64,000 bases of DNA from Shewanella sp. c952 (GCF_019654975.1 NZ_BPEW01000004.1:1-64000); one strand, 5' to 3'. Counted from the stretch's first letter, positions 1-8,868 are shown. Notes: generated by a model not told the origin, from the letters alone. Program-made: numbers and translations.

Positions 1-65
1 GACACAAGGGATTTAAAATCCCTCGCTTAATAGGCGTGCCGGTTCAAGTCCGGCCTCGGGTACCA
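1..65 (+). tRNA. tRNA-Leu (anticodon UAA), 5' end outside window
   Basis: This is the 3' part of a class II tRNA. The anticodon arm has stem AGGGA/TCCCT and loop TTTAAAA, giving anticodon TAA. A long variable arm follows, then a T arm with GGTTCAAGTCC, the acceptor strand, and an encoded CCA at 63-65. The long variable arm together with the UAA anticodon identifies tRNA-Leu. The first part of the D arm and the 5' acceptor strand lie before base 1. Confidence 0.93.
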
Positions 66-92
66 AACATTCTCGCAAGAGAATTACAATAA

Positions 93-118
93 GCCTCAAC
101 GAAAGTTGGGGCTTTTTT
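93..118 (+). terminator. Intrinsic terminator after tRNA-Leu
   Basis: An 8-bp stem (GCCTCAAC with GTTGGGGC, one G-U pair) closes a GAAA tetraloop and is followed by six T residues. It sits 28 bp after the tRNA CCA end. Confidence 0.85.
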
Positions 119-265
119 GTATCTTAATTTCGGCCATAACAACACCTTTCTGTTCTTACTATCAATTATTGTTAAATATGTCGGCAGCAAATGGTTATCC
201 TTCATGACTTACCGAATAGTGAACAAATAAAAAAGAGGATAGTTGCCTTCACAAAAATATTTCAA

Positions 266-889
266 TTAAAGCAGTTTATTAATAGTTTTAATTGCTGTAG
301 CTTGGATCATATATCCAGTCTCAACAGCTTGGTTTCCATCTGACAATGCGATAGATGTCATCTGCGAATAAGCCTTAATATCACCTTTTACCCACACTCG
401 TGTATATAAGCTTGGTAGTTCATATCCTCGAGGAAAATTGACTAGTACGGTTTGGCTCGAAGGCGCAGGGGCTGTATGGGTGCAAGCTCCTGCTGTTGGC
501 ACTAACACAAACTGCGTTCCTGTTTTATTTTTAAATGCCAGCGGGACTAAATAACCTGTCAGTCTTATGTTTTCTACAGACAGTTCGCTGACGGTATTAT
601 GTGCTTCTACCTCACTGTACGCTCTTTGCTCAAGCAACTCTCGTACGTTCAAATTAAACTTTTGCGCTAACAGAACACGTTGGTTGTAACCCTCCATTTC
701 TGCCCGGCTTAACTGACGCGTTTCTTGCGCAACCTCATAAGCATAAATCTCGTTAATTAGCGCTTTATTCGCTGGCGATATCGCTTGATATTGTGTCGTC
801 AAAGGCTTTAATGATTGCCAGGTTATGGTTTCAGAGGCAAGCGCTGATTGGGTAAAGGTTACCGCAATTATTAAGAGTAAGTGTTTCAT
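266..889 (-). CDS. DUF3299 domain-containing exported protein
   Basis: The product has 207 residues with an N-terminal signal peptide (MKHLLLIIAVTFTQSALA). The C-terminal half carries the DUF3299 pattern: a GYLVPLAF strand, then FVLVPTAGACTHTAPAPSSQ, with the conserved Cys-x-His and proline-rich turn. The family is exported and of unknown function. The gene lies 90 bp downstream of the M20 peptidase gene on the same strand, with a hairpin between them, so co-transcription is uncertain. I see no sign of truncation. The function cannot be inferred further from sequence. Confidence 0.8.
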   Translation of the reverse strand: MKHLLLIIAVTFTQSALASETITWQSLKPLTTQYQAISPANKALINEIYAYEVAQETRQLSRAEMEGYNQRVLLAQKFNLNVRELLEQRAYSEVEAHNTVSELSVENIRLTGYLVPLAFKNKTGTQFVLVPTAGACTHTAPAPSSQTVLVNFPRGYELPSLYTRVWVKGDIKAYSQMTSIALSDGNQAVETGYMIQATAIKTINKLL

Positions 890-949
890 TTTTATATTCT
901 CAAGAGGTATTAACTAAGGTTATAAAAGCCGGTGGACTGTTGATAGAAT

Positions 950-971
950 AGGCCACAGCATGCCGTGGCCT
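950..971 (-). terminator. Possible weak terminator after the M20 peptidase gene
   Basis: AGGCCAC and GTGGCCT form a 7-bp stem, with further GC/GC pairing inside the loop. It starts 9 bp past the stop codon of the upstream minus-strand gene. The downstream tract on the minus strand is only moderately T-rich, so it may be an mRNA-end or processing hairpin instead. Confidence 0.4.
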
Positions 972-979
972 CGTGAGGA

Positions 980-2500
980 TTAAAGTTTATCTAGGTTGTC
1001 CATCAGTTGGTAAAAGAAACCGATTGAACGTCCGTATTCGTCTACCAGAATACGTTCATTAACACCGTGAAAACCTTCAAACTCTTTGGTGCTTTCTAGC
1101 TGGATTGCAGTCATTGTGTACACGTCTGGTGCGAAGCTACGTGCTTGAAAATGCTTTGAATCTGAACCGCCAATCACAAAGAAAGGTGATACGATTAAAT
1201 CATTGCCCCAGGTTTGGCGAATGGTTTTCTCCAATATTTTGTATCCTTCACCGTGCGGATCTGCCACGTTAGTCGCAGGGGTTGATGCTGAGATATCACG
1301 GATGGTTATTCTGTCATCACCAATCGCTTTTCTTACATGCTCAATAATCACTTCAGGTGTATCACCTGGCATCGGTCTAAAGTTTACAACTGCAGTAGCG
1401 GCAGGTGGTAATACATTATCCTTAACACCGGCGTTAAACATGGTGACAGCTGTCGTTGTGTGGATCATTGCACGGGTAATTTGATTGGTCGCCATGGCCT
1501 CTAGGAATTTTTCTTCTAAATCAGTCACGGTATCATCATTACCATAAGCAACGGCTTTATAAAGAGGTTGCTGTTCTTCTGCTAGCTCTGGCCCCATAAA
1601 GCGATACTGATAACGAACCGCTTCGTGTATCTTATACGGGAACTGTGCGGCCTCAACTTTTTCGACTGCTTTAGCTAATGCCACAATGTTTGACTCGTCA
1701 CCGGGTTGTGATGAGTGCCCACCGACACCATTAATGGCAATTTCTAAACTGACAAAGCCTTTTTGAGCAATGCCGATCAAGGCAGTGTTTTCGCGTATAC
1801 CAGGGAAAACACCCGGAATAAGTGGTGCTGACTCATCCATTACAAAAGCTATTTTATCGTAACGTTGCTCAATAATGTCAGCAGCGTGTTTTGCGCCTTC
1901 AGGGCCGCCGACTTCTTCATCATGACCAAATACAAATAGAATAGTGCGGTCTGGTTGGAAGCCTTCTTTCAGTTTCATTTCTGTTGCTTCAAGGATCGCA
2001 TGAATTTGGTTTTTATCATCTAAAGAACCGCGCCCCCAGATATAGCCATCTTTCACATCACCAGAGAAAGGTTCAACTTCCCATTGGTCACGAGACTCTT
2101 CTGCAATAGGAACCACATCTTGGTGCGCCATAAAGATTGCAGGTGGCAGTGATGGGTCTTTTCCTTCCCAGGTGTAAATCAAGCTAAATGGACGAGGGTC
2201 GCCCACTTCTTCACGTTTTAGTGTTTTATGAACCAAAGGGTACGATTCTTCAAGGAACTGGTGATAGTCTTTGAAAGCTTGTTCATCAAAGTCACTGCGA
2301 TCCTGGTTTGAAATAGTTTTAAACTGAACCGCTTTGGATAGACGTTGTGTTGCACCTTCTAGGTCAACCTGTACCTCAACTTTTTCAATGCCTTGCATTT
2401 GCATTGAACTAAAGTCCTGCTCATCAGCCCAAGCGACAACGCTAGCCGTTAATGCCAAAGCAGAGGCGATACTGGTAAATATTTTTGATTGTTTTGTCAT
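980..2500 (-). CDS. Exported M20 family metallopeptidase
   Basis: Zinc-dependent M20 peptidase of the carboxypeptidase/aminoacylase (PM20D1-like) branch, which removes amino acids from peptides or N-acyl amino acids. The start is the ATG at 2500, with AAGGA eight bases upstream, which gives 506 residues and a signal peptide ending near VVAWA. A longer reading frame upstream lacks an SD sequence. Visible motifs are the MAHQDVVP zinc-ligand His/Asp near residue 126, GRGSLDDKN near 160, and the catalytic DEEVGG near 195. A GGHSSQP dimerisation-domain signature and a late GGSDSKHF zinc-ligand segment are also present. It is probably periplasmic. The next gene upstream is divergent and unrelated. 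Confidence 0.88.
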   Translation of the reverse strand: MTKQSKIFTSIASALALTASVVAWADEQDFSSMQMQGIEKVEVQVDLEGATQRLSKAVQFKTISNQDRSDFDEQAFKDYHQFLEESYPLVHKTLKREEVGDPRPFSLIYTWEGKDPSLPPAIFMAHQDVVPIAEESRDQWEVEPFSGDVKDGYIWGRGSLDDKNQIHAILEATEMKLKEGFQPDRTILFVFGHDEEVGGPEGAKHAADIIEQRYDKIAFVMDESAPLIPGVFPGIRENTALIGIAQKGFVSLEIAINGVGGHSSQPGDESNIVALAKAVEKVEAAQFPYKIHEAVRYQYRFMGPELAEEQQPLYKAVAYGNDDTVTDLEEKFLEAMATNQITRAMIHTTTAVTMFNAGVKDNVLPPAATAVVNFRPMPGDTPEVIIEHVRKAIGDDRITIRDISASTPATNVADPHGEGYKILEKTIRQTWGNDLIVSPFFVIGGSDSKHFQARSFAPDVYTMTAIQLESTKEFEGFHGVNERILVDEYGRSIGFFYQLMDNLDKL

Positions 2501-3170
2501 AACAATGTTCCTTTGTGTCGATAATAAGTCGGTGTTTTTTTTGATGAGCCTAGTATTGTTGAAAAAAGTGTAATGAACGAATCGCTTTTGCAGGACCTCA
2601 TCCTTCAAAAGTTGACTATAGTCACCGACGTTTAGTTTCTATCCTCCTTTTAGTTGAACTTCTGCTGCTCAAATTGACTATTTGGATGTCGCTATTTAAG
2701 TGTGTTTCACTGTGGGCTAAATGGTAGAACCGTGAGTCCGTTACCTAAATATTGTGCCGTTCAATATAGTATATAAATAGTTCACAACGACCTTTGCCTT
2801 TGTGATTTTTTTGGTAGGTATTCCCATCTAACCTTCAAAATCAGGTCAGTCACTCAATCAGTCTTTAGAGGCTACAATAGTTGCAGCGTCACCTTGAAGT
2901 TGAAAGGACTAAGCCTTAAGGAGTTTTTAAACTAAAGGGGAGGTATTTGGCGTAGCAAGCACTGATGTTCGCTTGTATTTCTATTTCTTTTATTGTCTAT
3001 CGTTACGGCTCGTTTTCTAATTTCACTTGGAATATTAGCGAAATTAATCTTAGCTGAAACTTCAATAACCCATAAGCCGGTTATGGAGGGTTTGATCCAT
3101 CATAAGCGATTAACTCGCTTTGTTATTCACTCATAGAATGGCCTCATTCAAACAACTTGGTGAATTAACA
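2501..3170. other. Intergenic region with structured leader
   Basis: No coding frame is convincing here. The stretch carries both divergent promoter regions. Just before the outer-membrane-like gene there are two hairpins: a nested one at about 3067-3091 (CATAA-GCCGG-TTATG core, flanked by AACC/GGTT) and AAGCGA-TTAAC-TCGCTT at about 3103-3119. These could be a regulatory 5' leader. I looked for known riboswitch cores such as the c-di-GMP type and did not find one. Confidence 0.4.
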
Positions 3171-3929
3171 ATGAACAACTTCAACAAAATGGTATTAACA
3201 GCATTAATCAGTAGCACGCTAATTTCAAATGTTTACGCTGCAGACGACACGCAAAGCAAAGATCTAGACGCATCAGATATGACTAGGGCTTATTCAAACT
3301 TTTACGTGGGAGCCAGTAACAAAGGTGATGTAAAAGCTTCCGGATCAGTTTCATATCAATATGAAAATGGCATGGAATCAATGGTATCTCTTGAAGCAAC
3401 CTTGAATAAGGACGGAGAGTACAGTGATAGCAGGATGCAGTACTTCCATGTCTTCAATATCGACAGTGCAGTGACACCACGAATTGCAGTATCACTCGAC
3501 ATTATTGACAATGAAACTGCAACCACAGCGGCACTTGGTGCGATTGCTATCTTCCGAACACCTATCGAATCGTTATCAATATTTGCTCGAGTTGGTGTCC
3601 TAACTGGTGAATATTCAGACACGGCAACCAATAACTTTAATGTAACAGACAACAGCATTGTTGGCGGCATGGGGGCTGCTTATGCCGTTTGGAAAACGGG
3701 TGACGATGGTACTTTCTTAGCATTGTATCCAGAATTCACCTACCTAAGTGGTGATATTGAAACCTCAACAGTAAAAACAACCTTGATGGCAGCTACACCG
3801 CTTAGCGCAGACAAAACTCGTTGGGGACAGATTAAAATTGAAAATACCTACGGTAATATGGAATCTGCAAGTACAAGTTTTGATATTGACGAAACACGCG
3901 TTTGGTTTAACTACAAGGTTTACCTATAA
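3171..3929 (+). CDS. Putative outer membrane beta-barrel protein
   Basis: The product has 252 residues from the ATG at 3171 and a clear signal peptide (MNNFNKMVLTALISSTLISNVYA). The mature part alternates polar and hydrophobic residues in short strands separated by Asp/Asn/Gly/Ser turns. It ends in ETRVWFNYKVYL, with aromatic and hydrophobic residues near a C-terminal leucine, as many outer-membrane barrels do. I do not recognise a named family. A longer frame from a TTG at 3120 would bury the signal peptide and is rejected. The gene stands alone, ahead of a strong terminator, with a structured leader upstream. Location in the outer membrane is inferred. Confidence 0.7.
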   Translation: MNNFNKMVLTALISSTLISNVYAADDTQSKDLDASDMTRAYSNFYVGASNKGDVKASGSVSYQYENGMESMVSLEATLNKDGEYSDSRMQYFHVFNIDSAVTPRIAVSLDIIDNETATTAALGAIAIFRTPIESLSIFARVGVLTGEYSDTATNNFNVTDNSIVGGMGAAYAVWKTGDDGTFLALYPEFTYLSGDIETSTVKTTLMAATPLSADKTRWGQIKIENTYGNMESASTSFDIDETRVWFNYKVYL

Positions 3930-3969
3930 GCATATTTTTATTTTATCGACTTATATTGCTCTGAAACTA

Positions 3970-3993
3970 AGCCTGCATTAAATGCAGGCTTTT
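3970..3993 (+). terminator. Intrinsic terminator
   Basis: AGCCTGCA and TGCAGGCT form an 8-bp stem with a TTAAA-type loop, followed by a T-rich tract. It lies 40 bp after the beta-barrel gene. Confidence 0.8.
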
Positions 3994-4223
3994 CGTTTTT
4001 AAGGCTATAAAATATGAGGCTCGAAGTATCAAATAATGATTATACGAGAGGTCTATACCAATACTGTACTAACGCTAATTTTTAGCGGCTAGTAGTAATT
4101 TTTGATTAAAGACTTCATGTTAATTCGTAGCTGAACTTCATTAAAAAACTATTTATTCAGTAGTTTACATCTGTATAAACTTTAAGCTCGTTGGCTTTGT
4201 GAGGTGTATAGTGGTTCAAGCCA

Positions 4224-4553
4224 CTAAATACATTTTGCTGGCTTGGGTAAACCGGCGATTTTTGTCGCTTGCTTGGCCGGCCCTACTGGAAACAAGGTAT
4301 AAAGATATTTTGAATTGCCTTTGTCTGCACCTAAGCTCTGTCCAATCGCTTTTACGAGTACGCGAATGGCAGGGCTTGTTTTAAATTCAAGATAAAAATT
4401 ACGCACAAAATTAATCACTTCCCAATGTGCATCGGTAAGTTCTATCTCTTCTTCTTTAGCGATTATGAGCGCAAGTTCTGGGCTCCAATCACTGACAACT
4501 TTTAAGTAACCTTGATGATCTGTCTCTATTTTTTGTCCGTTAAATTCAATCAT
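4224..4553 (-). CDS. tusE: TusE sulfur carrier (DsrC family)
   Basis: TusE accepts persulfide sulfur from TusD in the TusBCD complex and passes it to MnmA for 2-thiolation of U34 in tRNA for Lys, Glu and Gln. The 109-residue product has the DsrC/TusE fold signature ([25 protein letters not shown]) and ends in KPAKCI. The penultimate Cys108 is the sulfur-carrying residue. It is the last gene of the cluster tusD-tusC-tusB-tusE, two bases after tusB. All four genes run on the minus strand in the order expected for the relay. Confidence 0.95.
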   Translation of the reverse strand: MIEFNGQKIETDHQGYLKVVSDWSPELALIIAKEEEIELTDAHWEVINFVRNFYLEFKTSPAIRVLVKAIGQSLGADKGNSKYLYTLFPVGPAKQATKIAGLPKPAKCI

Positions 4554-4555
4554 TT

Positions 4556-4837
4556 CTACCAGCTAATCACTTTGTTATGGGTTAGGGTCAGCGCAACAAA
4601 ATCTGCGTAACTAATCATTTTGAATGCACTTAAGCGTGATTGTAAACCACGTGCAATAACATCATCTTGCAGTACTAGGATGTTGTACCCGCTTAAGCGT
4701 GATTGCCACTCTTTGTTTAACAAACAATTAACCGCGTTAGACGACAGCAATATGCTATCAGTGCTGTTTATATAGCGTAAACAGAGTTTAAGCGCAGCAC
4801 TTTGCGTAGCGGACGCTTGTATATGATGCAATATCAT
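4556..4837 (-). CDS. tusB: TusB sulfur relay subunit
   Basis: The 93-residue product belongs to the DsrH/TusB family, with an N-terminal MILHHIQ strand and a compact alpha/beta layout. In the TusBCD heterohexamer it is the structural subunit. Its length fits the family (about 95 residues). The start overlaps the last base of tusC and the stop sits two bases before tusE, so translational coupling is likely. Confidence 0.93.
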   Translation of the reverse strand: MILHHIQASATQSAALKLCLRYINSTDSILLSSNAVNCLLNKEWQSRLSGYNILVLQDDVIARGLQSRLSAFKMISYADFVALTLTHNKVISW

Positions 4838-5193
4838 TAGAATACCAAGACCTCATCAACATGGTTAAAATGCTCAGTAATCGCCTGTGACGAGCTAAAC
4901 TGAACCTCCAGCTTGATATCGTGCTCTGTAAGCTCTAATTCTTCCATAGCAGCCTCACAGACAAGAATAGTCTCTACATCATATAAGGGGAGAGCGCCAA
5001 AAGTGGCGATATAATCTTTAGCACCGACTGTCTCTGGAGATTGGTGCTTTAACAAGTTTAAGATCCCTTCATCAGTAAAAACTAAGCTAACTTCTTGCTC
5101 AAAGCTTGCACTGAGTAAAGCGAGATCAAGTGCTTCGCGGCCTTTAGCATTACCGTGGGGGCCTTGACTGAATACAATACAAAGTTTCTTCAA
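4837..5193 (-). CDS. tusC: TusC sulfur relay subunit
   Basis: The 118-residue DsrF/TusC protein begins MKKLCIVFSQGPHGNAKGREALDLALLSASF, typical of the family (sulfur relay intracellular subunit). It forms the TusBCD complex with its neighbours. The TusC family has no required catalytic Cys. The start codon follows a short 19-bp gap after tusD and the end overlaps tusB by one base. Confidence 0.94.
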   Translation of the reverse strand: MKKLCIVFSQGPHGNAKGREALDLALLSASFEQEVSLVFTDEGILNLLKHQSPETVGAKDYIATFGALPLYDVETILVCEAAMEELELTEHDIKLEVQFSSSQAITEHFNHVDEVLVF

Positions 5194-5212
5194 CTTCTAC
5201 TCCTTTACAGCC

Positions 5213-5602
5213 TTAAAAGCTAACCAATCGATCAGCAGACTCAATACCGGTAACAAGCTCACCCAAGCCGCCCATTATAAACGGCGGCTCCATATTCCAA
5301 TTCCCAGTGTTGTTTTCTTTTGCTTCGCTAACAGACAGCACTCCACGACGCAGTGCCGCTGAGACACAATTAACTAAGGGGAACTTGTATTGTTCGCTGA
5401 GAGATAGCCAAGCTTTCTGAAGATCAAACTCGTCACTAGCAGGACTATTAAGGCTATTGGTATTGAGAACGCCGTCTTGATAGAAAAAGACTTTATCAAT
5501 AAGGTGCCCGTTTTGTACCGCGGCTTCGGTAAAGCGATAGGCATTATAACTCGATGCACTGCCGTAAGCAGGGGAGTTAACCTGGATAATAAATTTGCTC
5601 AT
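5213..5602 (-). CDS. tusD: TusD sulfurtransferase subunit
   Basis: TusD receives persulfide from TusA and hands it to TusE. The 129-residue product has the DsrE/TusD fold, an N-terminal PAYGSASSYNAYRF segment, and the active-site Cys79 in NCVSAALRRGV. The start is fixed by alignment to the family N-terminus (strand FIIQVNSPAYG). No Shine-Dalgarno sequence precedes it: the bases just upstream are the U-tract of the terminator at 5604-5637. The leader of this first tus gene is therefore either very short or provided by read-through from yccA. Confidence 0.95.
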   Translation of the reverse strand: MSKFIIQVNSPAYGSASSYNAYRFTEAAVQNGHLIDKVFFYQDGVLNTNSLNSPASDEFDLQKAWLSLSEQYKFPLVNCVSAALRRGVLSVSEAKENNTGNWNMEPPFIMGGLGELVTGIESADRLVSF

Positions 5603-5603
5603 G

Positions 5604-5637
5604 ATAAAAAAAATGGCCCTTAAGTAGGACCATTTTA
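5604..5637 (-). terminator. Intrinsic terminator between yccA and tusD
   Basis: Read on the minus strand, a 9-bp stem (AAATGGTCC with GGGCCATTT, one G-U pair) closes a 7-base loop and is followed by an uninterrupted U-tract. The U-tract ends two or three bases before the tusD ATG. It should end most yccA transcripts, with tusD expressed by leakage or from a promoter inside this short gap. Confidence 0.75.
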
Positions 5638-5659
5638 ACTCAATTAAAATTAATTGGAA

Positions 5660-6322
5660 TTAGTCATCGTTGCCCATACCCATTAAATGTAGCAGCGCCA
5701 CGAATAGGTTAAGGAAATCTAAGTACAAAGAGATGGTTGCGCGAATGTAGTTGGTTTCGCCACCATTTACGATTTTGCTCGTGTCATAAAGGATGAACCC
5801 GGTCATCAATAATGCAATACCTGCATTAAGCGCCATGAACACCATGCCGTTACCTAGGAACAAGTTAACCAGTAAACCGACAACCATAATCACTAAACCA
5901 GCGATTAAGAAACCACGCATGAAAGAGAAATCTTTCTTAGTGGTTACAGCATAACCTGAAAGGGCTACGAAGATTACTGATGTTAAGCCTAGTGCCTGCA
6001 TAATAAGCTGTGGGCCGTTAGCCATACCTGCATAATGGTTCAGGATATAACCTAGCGATGCACCTTGCATACCAGTGAAAGCGAATACCCAAAAGATCCC
6101 TGCACTTGACTCAGCTTTGCGTAATGTCACGAACAACAGTACCAAGCTACCAATCGATAAACCTAAAGACATCATAGGGCTAATTGCTAATGCCATGGCT
6201 AAACCTGCACATACCGCAGAGAATGCCAATGTCATTGAAAGTAGCATGTACGTGTTTTTAAGTAGTTTATTAACCTCTACAGTCGATTGACCGTAAGCGG
6301 TTTGTTGTGTCATATCTCTCAT
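5660..6322 (-). CDS. yccA: Bax inhibitor-1 family membrane protein (YccA-like)
   Basis: Seven-helix inner-membrane protein of the BI-1/UPF0005 family. In E. coli, YccA interacts with FtsH/HflKC and modulates FtsH proteolysis. The product has 220 residues from the ATG at 6322, which has GGAG five to six bases upstream; a TTG further out is less likely. Recognisable segments are LLKNTYMLLSMTLAFSA near the N-terminus and YDTSKIVNGGETNYIRATISLYLDFLNLF near the C-terminus. Adjacency to tus genes is also known from E. coli, where yccA lies beside tusE. Confidence 0.92.
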   Translation of the reverse strand: MRDMTQQTAYGQSTVEVNKLLKNTYMLLSMTLAFSAVCAGLAMALAISPMMSLGLSIGSLVLLFVTLRKAESSAGIFWVFAFTGMQGASLGYILNHYAGMANGPQLIMQALGLTSVIFVALSGYAVTTKKDFSFMRGFLIAGLVIMVVGLLVNLFLGNGMVFMALNAGIALLMTGFILYDTSKIVNGGETNYIRATISLYLDFLNLFVALLHLMGMGNDD

Positions 6323-6513
6323 TTCTTTCTCCGAAGACAAATGCTCAAGCTGTATATTTGAGCCTTAATTAACCGGGTAGTTCCCGATTTTCTTAATAAG
6401 CCTCAAATTGCTCGTTAAGTTATTGAATCATACATTAGCTTTAGCGTGTGATAAAGCTAATGGCAGGTATATCTGTGTCATAAGCAGCGTTACATACCAC
6501 AAGTTGATTAATT

Positions 6514-7416
6514 TCAGTCTAGCCAATCCTTTTGAAGTTTCTCTGTATCACCTAAATAATCGAGTACCCAGGCCATTGCAGGTGACTTGTTCGATGCGTT
6601 CCAAGCTAAACAGCAGGGGCTTTTCTTCTTAGAATGTTCAAGCTGCTTCTCAACCAATGCACCAGTCTTAATAAAAGGCGAAGCAAAATGAGCCGGCATA
6701 TAACCGATACCCAGTCCGTCACGGAAACAATTTATCGCACGGATCCAATCTGGTACCACTAAACGCCTTTGGTTCTCAAGTAACCAAGTCATACGCTTGG
6801 GGATCTCGCGGGAAGTATCTTCTAGGCAGATAGAGGGGTATTGGCGTACTTCATCATCGGTCAATGGTCTATCAACACTCGCAAGTGGGTGGTTTTTACC
6901 GACCAAGAAACACCAATCAATTTCCCCCATATCTCTAAAGTGATATTCACCACCGACTGGAATGGCAGTTGTCGCACCAATGGCAATATCACTTCGCCCA
7001 GTTGCAATCGACTCCCATACGCCATTAAAGACCTCGATGCGGATGATAAGCTCTACATTGTCGAAGGTTCGGTAGAAATCTGCAATTAAGTTGCTGATCT
7101 TATCGGCTCTAACAATATTATCTAACGCAATAGCGAGGGTAGGTTGCCAGCCATTAGCGACTCTAACAGTATCAGAGCGCATCGCCTCCATCTCGGTCAG
7201 TAAAGTGCGTGATTGCTTGACGAAATGTTCGCCCGCCGGAGTCAAGCTAACGCTTCGATGGTGACGAATAAAAAGCACTACACCAAGTTCTTCTTCAATT
7301 TGTTTAACTGCATAGCTGACAGCTGAAGGTACTTTATGCAATTTATTGGCGGCAGCGGTAAAGCTCCCCACACGGGCAACCATATCAATTAGCTGCATAG
7401 ATTGTTCAGATAGCAT
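6514..7416 (-). CDS. punR: LysR-type regulator PunR
   Basis: The 300-residue LysR-type regulator closely follows E. coli PunR (YdhB). Shared features are an N-terminal winged helix with VPSAVSYAVKQIEEELGV, then IDNIVR-like, FRTFDNVELIIRIEVFNGVWE, IAIGATTAIPVGGEYHFRDMG and EDTSREIPKRMTWLLENQRRLVVPDW. PunR activates the divergent purine-nucleoside exporter gene punC in E. coli. The same divergent arrangement is present here, which supports the call. The 117-bp gap holds an inverted repeat that could be its operator. Confidence 0.9.
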   Translation of the reverse strand: MLSEQSMQLIDMVARVGSFTAAANKLHKVPSAVSYAVKQIEEELGVVLFIRHHRSVSLTPAGEHFVKQSRTLLTEMEAMRSDTVRVANGWQPTLAIALDNIVRADKISNLIADFYRTFDNVELIIRIEVFNGVWESIATGRSDIAIGATTAIPVGGEYHFRDMGEIDWCFLVGKNHPLASVDRPLTDDEVRQYPSICLEDTSREIPKRMTWLLENQRRLVVPDWIRAINCFRDGLGIGYMPAHFASPFIKTGALVEKQLEHSKKKSPCCLAWNASNKSPAMAWVLDYLGDTEKLQKDWLD

Positions 7417-7452
7417 AGCTCACATCCTGCTGTGATTATTTTTGATGGCTAA

Positions 7453-7474
7453 TGTGAAAAATAAACGTTTCACA
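7453..7474. promoter_or_regulatory. Inverted repeat between punR and punC, probable operator
   Basis: TGTGAAA-N8-TTTCACA is a perfect 7-bp inverted repeat, placed 36 bp upstream of punR and 59 bp upstream of punC. The half-site spacing fits a LysR-type recognition element better than a CRP site, whose spacer is 6 bp between TGTGA and TCACA. The spacer contains AACGTTT, faintly like the centre of a PurR box, but the flanks do not match. Confidence 0.55.
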
Positions 7475-7533
7475 GCGATTTAGCAAGTGTTTACACTCCG
7501 CAGCCTAATTTATCTAATTCTGTTTTATTACTT

Positions 7534-8778
7534 ATGAAATCTCTAATGAATGTTAAATACTATCTGTTTCTTACCTACCTAGCGTTGCTAAGTATGCTTG
7601 GCTTTATTGCAACCGATATGTACTTGCCTGCATTCAAAGCAATTGAAGACACAATGGCAACATCGCCTTCACAAGTGGCAATGTCGTTAACATTCTTCTT
7701 AGCAGGTCTAGCGCTAGGACAATTAATTTATGGTCCAATTGTAGAACGTTTTGGCAAACGTAACGCGCTAATCTTTGGTCTAACGGTTTTTACATTGGCC
7801 AGTATCTCTTTGGCAACGAGTGACTCAATGTTAGTTTTCAATATCTCACGTTTTATGCAGGCGATTGGTGCTTGTTCAGCGGGTGTTATTTGGCAAGCTA
7901 TCGTCATTGAAAAATATGACGCGACAAAAGCGCAGAGTGTATTTTCTAACATTATGCCTTTAGTGGCACTATCACCAGCGCTGGCGCCAATCTTAGGTGC
8001 ATTTATACTCGAGTCATACGGTTGGGAAAGTATCTTCATTACCTTGACCTGTTTAGCGGTAGCAATGATCGCGCTAACTTTTAGTTTTGTTCCAAAAGAA
8101 GTTAAACAAACCAATGTCGAAAAAAGTGATATTAGCTACCTATCTATACTGAAAAACACTGGTTATTTAGGAAACGTGGTTATTTTTGGCGCATGTTCAG
8201 GTGCTTTCTTTTCTTATCTAACGGTTTGGCCAATGGTTATGGAGCAACATGGCTATGATGCAACTGCGATTGGCTTAAGCTTTATCCCGCAAACAATCAT
8301 GTTCATTCTTGGTGGTTATGCAAGTAAAACGCTTATTCGTAAGACCGGTACTGAAACCGCACTGAAAGTGCTGTTAAGTCTATTCGGCTTGTGCGTATTG
8401 GCTATTGTTATCGTAACTATCCTAGTTAAAGGTCTGTCGATATTCCCACTGCTCACAGCTTTCTCGATACTTGCTGCCTGTAATGGTGCTATTTATCCAA
8501 TAGTCGTTAATAGTGCGCTCCAGCAGTTCCCGAAAAACGCTGCAAAAGCTGCGGGCTTACAGAATTTTATCCAAATTAGTTTGTCGTTTGGTGCATCAAG
8601 CCTAGTCGCTATGTGGGTGAGTAAAGGCGAGATGGCGATAGGTTGGGGCATTATGCTGTGTTCATTTATTGTGTTCGCTGGATTTAAGCTACGCAATTTC
8701 AAAAACTGGAATGAAGTTAATGAAAACTTTGTATTCCCAGATCCTGCCCGCATCGGTGCCAGTAAAGAAGAAAAATAG
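7534..8778 (+). CDS. punC: MFS purine nucleoside exporter PunC (Bcr/CflA family)
   Basis: The 414-residue drug:H+ antiporter-1 type transporter has about 12 membrane helices. It matches E. coli PunC (YdhC) in LGFIATDMYLPAF near the N-terminus, GPIVERFGKRNALIFGL (MFS motif A loop 2-3), IVIEKYD, IMPLVALSPALAPILGAF, and a late LAACNGAIYPIVVNSALQQFP. E. coli PunC exports purine nucleosides and contributes to drug tolerance. A second ATG at codon 5 is possible; neither start has a strong SD. It is divergent from punR. Confidence 0.9.
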   Translation: MKSLMNVKYYLFLTYLALLSMLGFIATDMYLPAFKAIEDTMATSPSQVAMSLTFFLAGLALGQLIYGPIVERFGKRNALIFGLTVFTLASISLATSDSMLVFNISRFMQAIGACSAGVIWQAIVIEKYDATKAQSVFSNIMPLVALSPALAPILGAFILESYGWESIFITLTCLAVAMIALTFSFVPKEVKQTNVEKSDISYLSILKNTGYLGNVVIFGACSGAFFSYLTVWPMVMEQHGYDATAIGLSFIPQTIMFILGGYASKTLIRKTGTETALKVLLSLFGLCVLAIVIVTILVKGLSIFPLLTAFSILAACNGAIYPIVVNSALQQFPKNAAKAAGLQNFIQISLSFGASSLVAMWVSKGEMAIGWGIMLCSFIVFAGFKLRNFKNWNEVNENFVFPDPARIGASKEEK

Positions 8779-8868
8779 CCTGTTTGTGCTCTATTTGACC
8801 AACTAGGAACAAATCTTACAATTAAGTCTTTACAAGATTAATAGAGCGCTATATTATTCGCGGCGTTC

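Noticed and set aside
2860..2960. Possible c-di-GMP or other riboswitch in the leader of the outer-membrane-like gene
   Set aside because: Conserved core blocks were not found; only local A/G-rich tracts are present.
3120..3170. An N-terminal extension of the outer-membrane-like protein from a TTG at 3120
   Set aside because: It would place 17 residues before an otherwise perfect signal peptide and overlap the leader hairpins.
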